Assembly: GCA_946479705.1 (NCBI GenBank)
Contig: CAMLHI010000184.1
Span: 1 to 5,290 of the forward strand
DNA from: an uncultured Oxalobacteraceae bacterium
Lineage (GTDB): Bacteria > Pseudomonadota > Gammaproteobacteria > Burkholderiales > Burkholderiaceae
Length of the DNA: 5,290 nt
Reading direction: 5' to 3'
The notes beneath the pieces are model-generated. The model had not been told where the DNA came from. It ran no database searches and saw nothing but the letters and a program-made list of their open reading frames with translations. Both the position numbers and the translations under genes were made by a program. Positions 1 to 5,290 of the stretch are shown one piece after another; position 1 is the stretch's first letter, and every line of letters starts with the position of its first letter.

Positions 1-102
1 GGCTTGATGCTGGGAGCGGCAGCCACAATGCTGGCGCGCGCCCGGCGCCGCTATCGCGCGCTCACGGCCAGGAAAGCGGAACTGGAGGGGGCGCATGTCT
101 GA
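1..102 (+). CDS. 3' end of an unidentified small or membrane-associated protein (partial)
   Basis: A reading frame open from the first base of the window ends with TGA at 100-102 and gives 33 visible residues. The visible part starts with a small hydrophobic Ala/Leu/Met stretch, followed by a strongly basic patch (ARARRRYRAL) and a short charged tail ending GAHV. That pattern would suit the cytoplasmic end of a transmembrane helix. Third codon positions are mostly G or C, as in the real genes here, which supports coding. A C-terminus like this occurs in small haem-exporter proteins such as CcmD, but too little is visible to name it. It is not clear whether it shares a transcript with typA, because a hairpin and about 480 bases lie between. 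Confidence 0.45.
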   Translation, partial: GLMLGAAATMLARARRRYRALTARKAELEGAHV

Positions 103-136
103 TCTGGTCGGGATCGTCGTCGCATTAGTCGCGTAG

Positions 137-170
137 GGTGGGGCGGTTCGGCGTATGGATCGCCGCCACC
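137..170. terminator. Hairpin after the upstream reading frame, possible weak terminator
   Basis: GGTGG (137-141) plus CGG (144-146) can pair with CCGCCACC (163-170), leaving a two-base bulge and a 16-base loop. A shorter alternative pairs CGGCG (149-153) with CGCCG (161-165). It starts 34 bases after the TGA of the partial upstream frame. No T-tract follows, so it is not a classical intrinsic terminator. It may be a 3' stabilising stem or chance pairing in GC-rich DNA. Confidence 0.25.
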
Positions 171-183
171 TCTGCCTACGGAT

Positions 184-561
184 ATGAAATATTCAGCAAA
201 CAAGTGGCTTGCCTATACTTTTCTGGTCGGCGCGATCCCGCTCTTGACGCGCGTACTGCTTTGGACTATCGAGCGGACTCCGGCCCTGATTGATCAGACG
301 ACACGGCTTAGGTTTCAGCTCTGGCACGGCGCTGGTCCAGCGCGCCCCGGTGCAACAACCCGCTGTCGGCCACGACGACGATCAGGCCGCGCCGCAGGGG
401 CCGGTGACTGCGCGTCATCGTCCCGACACATTGCAGCGCCAGAATCTCGAGCACGCTATCGCCTGTGGCGAAAAAAGCAGCAAGCTATTGAAATGACTGG
501 CTTTTCCCCGTGGGCACCATGCCTATGGCGGCACAGGCGTGCTATACTAGTCGGTTCCTGA
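184..561 (+). CDS. Doubtful hypothetical protein, possibly a decayed membrane-protein gene
   Basis: This 125-codon frame begins with ATG after a weak GGA element four bases upstream. Residues 1-30 look like a genuine protein start: a short polar head, then a hydrophobic segment ([18 protein letters not shown]) that could span a membrane. After about residue 48 the translation becomes Arg/Pro/Ala-rich with scattered Trp, typical of GC-rich DNA read out of frame. Over 330-496 the frame shifted by one base has more natural composition, ending [15 protein letters not shown]. This would fit an old gene broken by a frameshift, or pure chance. I recognise no family. The 3' end overlaps the typA promoter, which argues against an intact gene of this length. 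Confidence 0.2.
   Translation: MKYSANKWLAYTFLVGAIPLLTRVLLWTIERTPALIDQTTRLRFQLWHGAGPARPGATTRCRPRRRSGRAAGAGDCASSSRHIAAPESRARYRLWRKKQQAIEMTGFSPWAPCLWRHRRAILVGS
519..548 (+). promoter_or_regulatory. Probable typA promoter with extended -10
   Basis: TGCTATACT at 540-548 is an extended -10 element: the TGn lies directly before TATACT, which matches the sigma-70 consensus at five of six bases. The best -35 candidate is ATGCCT at 519-524, with an 18-base spacer, and is weak; an extended -10 can compensate for that. Initiation would fall near 555, giving a typA leader of about 60 bases. No other convincing promoter lies between here and the typA start. Confidence 0.55.
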
Positions 562-573
562 TTTACGCAACAC

Positions 574-597
574 CGTACACCTTCGTACTCGACGTAC
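574..597 (+). repeat. Three CGTAC copies in the typA leader
   Basis: CGTAC occurs at 574-578, 584-588 and 593-597, so the copies start 10 and 9 bases apart, close to one helical turn. Each contains the palindrome GTAC. They lie between the predicted promoter and the typA start codon, so they could be a protein-binding site or could act in the leader RNA. No regulator is known to me for this motif. Confidence 0.3.
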
Positions 598-615
598 ATT
601 TCCGTTCTTTCGACC

Positions 616-2451
<1,836 letters not shown>

Positions 2452-2479
2452 TTGCCGCGCCGCGCCGCCAGACGCGCAC

Positions 2480-2519
2480 AAAAAAACCGCCGCATCCCTC
2501 GGGAGCCGGCGGTTTTTTT
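2480..2519. terminator. Bidirectional intrinsic terminator between typA and the curlin gene
   Basis: A run of seven A (2480-2486) is followed by CCGCCG (2487-2492), which pairs with CGGCGG (2507-2512), and then seven T (2513-2519). Inside the loop, TCC and GGA (2495-2497, 2502-2504) can pair further around a CTCG tetraloop. Read on the plus strand it lies 28 bases after the typA stop. Read on the minus strand the A-run becomes a T-tract 26 bases beyond the curlin stop. It is therefore suited to end both convergent transcripts. Confidence 0.93.
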
Positions 2520-2545
2520 ACATCGGTACTGCGCGCGCGGAATGC

Positions 2546-3454
2546 TCAGTGCTGCACGATCGCCGCATGGTTGTTGTTGCCGACCTGCGCCAGCGCGGCC
2601 ACCATCAGCGAGCCGGTCTGGGTAATCGACGCCGTGTTGCTGTTGCCGACCTGCAGTATGCTGGCCGAATGGTTGTCGCCCGACTGGCTCAAGGTGGCCA
2701 CATTGTAGTTGCCGGTCTGGCGCACGATGCCGTTCATGCTGTCTCCAGCCTGGGTAGCGCTGGCCATATTGCCGTTGCCGTTCTGCTCGATCGTCAGGCC
2801 CATGAACGAGGCGAGTCCGGTCTGGCTGGCGCTGGCGCGGTTGCCGGTGCCGGTCTGGAGCAGGTCGATGCGGGCGAAGTCGACATTCTGCTGGTAGGTC
2901 GTCGCCACGTTGCTGTCGCCCGTCTGCGTGACGTAAGCGCCTTCATGGCCGGACAGGTTTTGGTAGGCATCGATACGGTTGCCATTGCCGGTCTGCGTGG
3001 CGATCACTTCGAAGTCGACGATGTTCGGCTGGTTCACCACGACGACATTGCCGTTGCCGGTCTGGGTCAGGCGCGCATTGACGCCTCCCACCACATTCTG
3101 CACGATGGTGGCGGCATTGTTGTTGCCAGTCTGGTCGATGCTGGCGATCGAGAGCCCACCGTCGATCTGGTCAATCCCGGCCCGGTTGCCATTGCCGGTC
3201 TGGGTAATGCTGGCAATCACGTCGGAGTGGGAGTTGAGCTGGCGGATGCCGCCCGTGCCGGCGGCCGGGTCGCCGGCACGGTTGTTGTTGCCGATCTGGG
3301 TGATGCTGGCCTCAAGGTTCAGGTTGGGCATGTCCATCTGTTCAATCCGCAACTGGTTGCCGCTGCCGGTTTGAGAGGTGGTGGCGTTGGTGGCGGCCAT
3401 GGCTGGACCGGCCAGGGCGAGCACAACGATGAGTAAGCGCTGCATGGGCTTCAT
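2546..3454 (-). CDS. Curlin (CsgA/CsgB-like) amyloid subunit with twelve repeats
   Basis: This 302-residue secreted protein is the predicted amyloid substrate of the CsgEFG machinery upstream. A Sec signal peptide (MKPMQRLLIVVLALAGPAMA) is probably cut after A20. The rest consists of curlin repeats Q-x-G-x2-N-x5-Q, with first Gln at 28, 53, 85, 108, 131, 154, 177, 200, 224, 246, 268 and 290. E. coli CsgA has five repeats in 151 residues. The C-terminus (QVGNNNHAAIVQH) resembles the last CsgA strand. The mature chain has no Lys, Cys or Trp and is net acidic. GGAG six bases before the ATG fixes the start. The gene lies 42 bases after csgG and is last in the operon. Whether it acts as major fibre subunit, nucleator or both cannot be told, so no csgA or csgB symbol is given. 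Confidence 0.94.
   Translation of the reverse strand: MKPMQRLLIVVLALAGPAMAATNATTSQTGSGNQLRIEQMDMPNLNLEASITQIGNNNRAGDPAAGTGGIRQLNSHSDVIASITQTGNGNRAGIDQIDGGLSIASIDQTGNNNAATIVQNVVGGVNARLTQTGNGNVVVVNQPNIVDFEVIATQTGNGNRIDAYQNLSGHEGAYVTQTGDSNVATTYQQNVDFARIDLLQTGTGNRASASQTGLASFMGLTIEQNGNGNMASATQAGDSMNGIVRQTGNYNVATLSQSGDNHSASILQVGNSNTASITQTGSLMVAALAQVGNNNHAAIVQH
2549..3373 (-). repeat. Twelve tandem curlin repeats, period 22-23 residues (66-69 bp)
   Basis: Successive first glutamines are 25, 32, 23, 23, 23, 23, 23, 24, 22, 22 and 22 residues apart. The second Gln follows the first by 11 residues in every unit except the second, where the distance is 19. The five units from about residue 85 to 177 keep a strict 23-residue period, and the last four keep 22. 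In the last four units the two halves look alike, giving an approximately 11-residue period. At the DNA level the Q-T-G-N codons recur as near-identical short blocks. The repeats should stack as two-stranded rungs of an amyloid beta-solenoid. Confidence 0.92.
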
Positions 3455-3460
3455 GAAAGA

Positions 3461-3464
3461 CTCC
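3461..3464 (-). promoter_or_regulatory. Ribosome binding site of the curlin gene
   Basis: The minus strand reads GGAG, then six bases (TCTTTC), then ATG at 3454. This supports the first Met over the in-frame Met four codons in (3445) and suggests efficient independent initiation on the abundant product of the operon. Confidence 0.75.
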
Positions 3465-3496
3465 GTGGGTGGGCAGGGTCGGACGGGCGGAACGGT

Positions 3497-4354
3497 TCAG
3501 CGACCCTGGTGCTGAACCAGCATGGCGTCCTGGTAGCGCCGCAGTACCGGATGGCCGCGGCTGGCTTCATCCTTGAGCGTCCAGCTGCCATCCTGGATGC
3601 CTTGGGCGATCAGGTGGATCACGCCGGCTTCGATCGCCTCGGCCACGCACAGCTGGGCAGGTTCGTTGCGGGTGATGCCGGCTTCGAGCTCCAGCACATC
3701 CTTGACGTTGACGAACTTGAATACGCTCGGATGCAGTTCGTAGGAATAGATGGTCTTGGTGTTCGACACACTGTGCAGGATGCGGCCGCTGCGGATATCG
3801 ACGGTGCGCAGGTTGACGGTGACCTGGTCGAGCCGGTACTGGGTGCTCACGCCCACGCCGAGGAAGCGCGCGCCCGCGCCGCCGGTGCGCACATTGCTTT
3901 CGTAGGCGACGATGCCGCCTTCAACCAGCACCGCCGCGGCCAGCAGCGGCGGCGCCTGCACCGGTGGCGTGCCGGGCGGCGCCGGCGCTTCCAGGGCGCG
4001 CACGATCTTGCGTTCGGTGAGCAGGTTCTGCAGGTTTTCGCGCTCGACCGGAATGAACCAGCCCGATTGCTGCAGGGCCTTGACCAGCAGCGAGGACGCG
4101 CCCTGGGTGACGACGGTGGAAAAGGCGCTGTCCGGCGCGGCGCGGTACTGGCCGGTCTGGTCGCGGATGCCGTACACCGCCACCGGTACCTTGCCGGATG
4201 GTTCTGGCAGGCTCAGCAGTTCACGCGTGACCGGGCTGGCCGGCGTCAGCTGGGCATCGCCGCGCGGCAACGCGGGCGGATGGCCGATGCTGCAGCCGCT
4301 CAGCAGTAGTGGCAGCAGCAGCGGCGCGGCGCCGAGGCGCCAGCGCGGCTTCAT
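3497..4354 (-). CDS. csgG: CsgG, outer-membrane curli secretion channel lipoprotein
   Basis: This 285-residue lipoprotein (277 in E. coli) forms the nonameric outer-membrane pore that exports curlin. The signal peptide ends in the lipobox LSGC, with C21 the lipidated residue. Family signatures align throughout: VYGIRDQTGQ (60-69), GWFIPVERENLQNLLTERK (98-116), YESNV (151-155), QYRLDQVTVNLR (172-183) and NEPAQLC near the C-terminus. In the channel eyelet the positions equivalent to mature E. coli Y51 and N55 are Ala (A73 and A77 of the precursor), while F56 is conserved (F78). The stretch at 121-136 is proline-rich where E. coli has a polar loop of similar length. The start at 4354 is set by GAGGTG five bases upstream and by the signal peptide; the open frame extends further upstream only as a shadow of csgF. 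The gene overlaps csgF by four bases (ATGA). Confidence 0.97.
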   Translation of the reverse strand: MKPRWRLGAAPLLLPLLLSGCSIGHPPALPRGDAQLTPASPVTRELLSLPEPSGKVPVAVYGIRDQTGQYRAAPDSAFSTVVTQGASSLLVKALQQSGWFIPVERENLQNLLTERKIVRALEAPAPPGTPPVQAPPLLAAAVLVEGGIVAYESNVRTGGAGARFLGVGVSTQYRLDQVTVNLRTVDIRSGRILHSVSNTKTIYSYELHPSVFKFVNVKDVLELEAGITRNEPAQLCVAEAIEAGVIHLIAQGIQDGSWTLKDEASRGHPVLRRYQDAMLVQHQGR

Positions 4355-4758
4355 TGCGCCACCTCGAAGGACGTGGTGGCGCCGCTGGTCTTGTCGGTGG
4401 TGGTGATGCGCAGCATGCCGTTGCCCAGGTCGAGGACGCTGACGATGAAGTTGGCCGTGGTGAAGGTGCCCGGCAGCAGCTTGCCGTCCGCGCCAATCAG
4501 CTTGGAAGTGGCGGCCGAGGCCAGCTGGCCGAGCACCATGCGCTCCAGGGTCTGGTTGAACTGGCCCAGCGGCGACTGGTCCAGCGCCGAGCGGCCCAGC
4601 GCGCCCTCGTGCCTGTTGGTGGCCGAGGCGCCGGCCAGCAGATTGGGCCCGTTGCCGGGATAGCCGCCGAAATTCGGGTTGACCGGTGTGTAGATCAGGT
4701 CGCTGGCGCAGGCGGGCGCGGCCAGCAGCAACAGTACGAGGCAAGGGCGGAAGGACAT
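4351..4758 (-). CDS. csgF: CsgF, curli assembly and secretion coupling factor
   Basis: This 135-residue protein (138 in E. coli) matches CsgF in length and pattern. In E. coli, CsgF plugs its N-terminus into the CsgG pore and links secretion to fibre nucleation at the cell surface. The signal peptide is probably cut after A18 (ACA|SDL). The mature N-terminus then aligns without gaps to the E. coli protein through the hallmark NPNFGG (27-32), followed by the NG..LL.. region. Next come a predicted helix (FNQTLERMVLGQLAS) and a C-terminal beta region ending TSGATTSFEVAQ. The position equivalent to E. coli mature N17, which forms the second constriction, is Gly (G35 of the precursor). AGGAG five bases before the ATG supports the start. 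It lies 25 bases after csgE and its stop overlaps the csgG start. Confidence 0.96.
   Translation of the reverse strand: MSFRPCLVLLLLAAPACASDLIYTPVNPNFGGYPGNGPNLLAGASATNRHEGALGRSALDQSPLGQFNQTLERMVLGQLASAATSKLIGADGKLLPGTFTTANFIVSVLDLGNGMLRITTTDKTSGATTSFEVAQ
4360..4365 (-). promoter_or_regulatory. Ribosome binding site of csgG, inside csgF
   Basis: The minus strand reads GAGGTG, then five bases (GCGCA), then ATG at 4354. This near-consensus Shine-Dalgarno sequence within the last codons of csgF decides the csgG start. With the ATGA overlap it implies translational coupling of the two genes. Confidence 0.8.
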
Positions 4759-4763
4759 GGCAG

Positions 4764-4768
4764 CTCCT
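4764..4768 (-). promoter_or_regulatory. Ribosome binding site of csgF
   Basis: The minus strand reads AGGAG, then five bases (CTGCC), then ATG at 4758. It sits in the 25-base csgE-csgF gap and supports the chosen CsgF start, which also gives a normal signal peptide. Confidence 0.78.
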
Positions 4769-4783
4769 GGTGGTGGGAAACGC

Positions 4784-5179
4784 TCAGAATTCGTCGGGCG
4801 CCAGGTCGGCGTCGCGGATCAGGCGGCGCTGGCGCTCGGTGGCCAGCACGGTCTCGTAGGTGGCATCGGCAGCCTGGGCAGCGGCCTCGCGCAGGGCCGC
4901 GCGCGCCACCGGCAGGCGGGTCTGGAACACCTTGCGCTGGGCGAACTCGATGCTGATGTCGCTGCCCCAGCGTGCCGAGGCGCGTTCGCGGATGGCCAGG
5001 CTGAACTGTTCGCTGGCGGGCTTGTCGCGCCAGGCGGCAATGAAGTACTGGCAGAAATCCTGGCCCGCCACGGTCAGTGCCTGGGTGGTGACGACGCCAT
5101 CGCCGGCTTCTTGCGCGGCGGCGCCGTGGAGGGTGGCGAGGCAGGCGCATGCGCCTAGCAGTCGAAGGAAGCAGGACAT
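4784..5179 (-). CDS. csgE: CsgE, periplasmic curli secretion adaptor
   Basis: This 131-residue protein (129 in E. coli) corresponds to CsgE, which caps the periplasmic face of CsgG and passes curlin into the pore. A Sec signal peptide with an unusually Cys-rich core (MSCFLRLLGACACLATLHG) is probably cut at AAA|Q (residues 20-23). The mature part carries the family hallmarks: GQDFCQYFIAAW (39-50), the near-invariant ERASARWGS (65-73; ERPSARWGS in E. coli), VFQTRLP, and the C-terminal DLAPDEF (125-131; DLAHDEF in E. coli). It is the first of the four curli genes in the window. Only a weak GAG element six bases before the ATG serves as a ribosome site. C43 is the only Cys in the mature chain. 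Confidence 0.95.
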   Translation of the reverse strand: MSCFLRLLGACACLATLHGAAAQEAGDGVVTTQALTVAGQDFCQYFIAAWRDKPASEQFSLAIRERASARWGSDISIEFAQRKVFQTRLPVARAALREAAAQAADATYETVLATERQRRLIRDADLAPDEF

Positions 5180-5219
5180 GACAGGCTCAAAAAGGGAGGT
5201 GGGCGGCGGTCGGAAGTTC

Positions 5220-5225
5220 AGTGTA
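5220..5225 (-). promoter_or_regulatory. Weak -10 candidate for the csgE-F-G-curlin operon
   Basis: The minus strand reads TACACT, four of six bases of the -10 consensus, about 40 bases upstream of the csgE start. No -35 element stands at a suitable distance. If csgE has its own promoter here, it probably depends on an activator or another sigma factor. The operon could equally start beyond the window. Confidence 0.2.
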
Positions 5226-5230
5226 GTGAG

Positions 5231-5249
5231 GCGGTTTTGCGTGCGGTTT
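5231..5249 (-). repeat. Direct repeat upstream of csgE
   Basis: GCGGTTT occurs at 5231-5237 and 5243-5249 on the plus strand, starting 12 bases apart (AAACCGC twice on the minus strand). It lies just upstream of the weak -10 candidate, where an activator half-site pair could sit. GTTTG (5246-5250) can also pair with CAAAC (5259-5263). The motif is short and the function is not known. Confidence 0.25.
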
Positions 5250-5251
5250 GA

Positions 5252-5283
5252 CGGCGGCCAAACGCTACGCGGCGTAGCCGCCG
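5252..5283. repeat. Nested inverted repeats at the right edge
   Basis: CGGCGGC (5252-5258) is the inverse of GCCGCCG (5277-5283). GCTACGC (5264-5270) and GCGTAGC (5272-5278) form a perfect 7-base palindrome around one central G. The two structures overlap and are alternatives. No T-tract follows on the minus strand. This could be the stem at the end of an upstream gene or an operator for the curli operon. Confidence 0.4.
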
Positions 5284-5290
5284 GAGAAAC

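Noticed and set aside
95..136. 13-residue hydrophobic reading frame (MSDLVGIVVALVA) overlapping the end of the first frame
   Set aside because: It overlaps the upstream stop and is hydrophobic, like a tiny membrane peptide, but 13 codons with no clear ribosome site are too few to support a gene.
2549..3373. CRISPR-like or satellite repeat array
   Set aside because: The 66-69 bp periodicity comes from curlin amino-acid repeats within one open reading frame; the units diverge and there are no constant repeats with unique spacers.
2549..3436. 295-codon plus-strand frame opposite the curlin gene
   Set aside because: Its regular V/A/G/D pattern is only the reverse reading of the curlin repeats, and the curlin strand has a signal peptide, a ribosome site and operon context.
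4355..4744. N-terminal extension of csgG by 130 codons to an upstream ATG
   Set aside because: It overlaps csgF out of frame, has Arg/His-rich junk composition and would bury the lipoprotein signal. The ribosome site before 4354 settles the start.
4784..5150. Other open frames across csgE on both strands
   Set aside because: They have Arg/Pro/Ala-rich composition and no signature, while csgE matches its family from ERASARWGS to the final DLAPDEF.

Overview
The window is GC-rich DNA from a Gram-negative proteobacterium. TypA resembles the E. coli protein closely along its whole length but keeps a short distinct N-terminus. That similarity, the base composition and the lipoprotein and Sec signals suggest a betaproteobacterium, possibly of the Massilia/Duganella/Janthinobacterium group. 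The genus is inference from general familiarity, not from a search.

Layout. Positions 1-102 hold the 3' end of a small unidentified plus-strand reading frame, followed by a hairpin. Positions 103-615 hold no gene I can support firmly: one weak membrane-protein-like reading frame (184 onward) looks decayed or spurious. An extended -10 promoter at 540-548 and three CGTAC copies spaced 9-10 bases apart precede typA. The ribosomal GTPase gene typA/bipA (616-2451, +) is complete. It ends in a strong hairpin with T-tracts on both sides (2480-2519), which can stop transcription from either direction.

The rest of the window, on the minus strand, is a curli (functional amyloid) secretion operon read right to left: csgE (5179-4784), csgF (4758-4351), csgG (4354-3497) and a curlin subunit (3454-2546). 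CsgG is the outer-membrane lipoprotein channel, CsgE its periplasmic adaptor and gate, CsgF the surface-side coupling factor, and the last gene encodes the amyloid substrate. No csgD, csgC or second curlin gene is visible, though the window ends just upstream of csgE.

Two points stand out. The curlin has twelve Q-x-G-x2-N-x5-Q repeats, against five in E. coli CsgA, and its mature form has no lysine or cysteine. The residues lining both constrictions of the secretion channel are reduced to small ones (CsgG positions equivalent to Y51 and N55 are Ala, and CsgF N17 is Gly), while CsgG F56 is kept. This is a recognisable pathway with an unusual substrate and pore, not an entirely new system.
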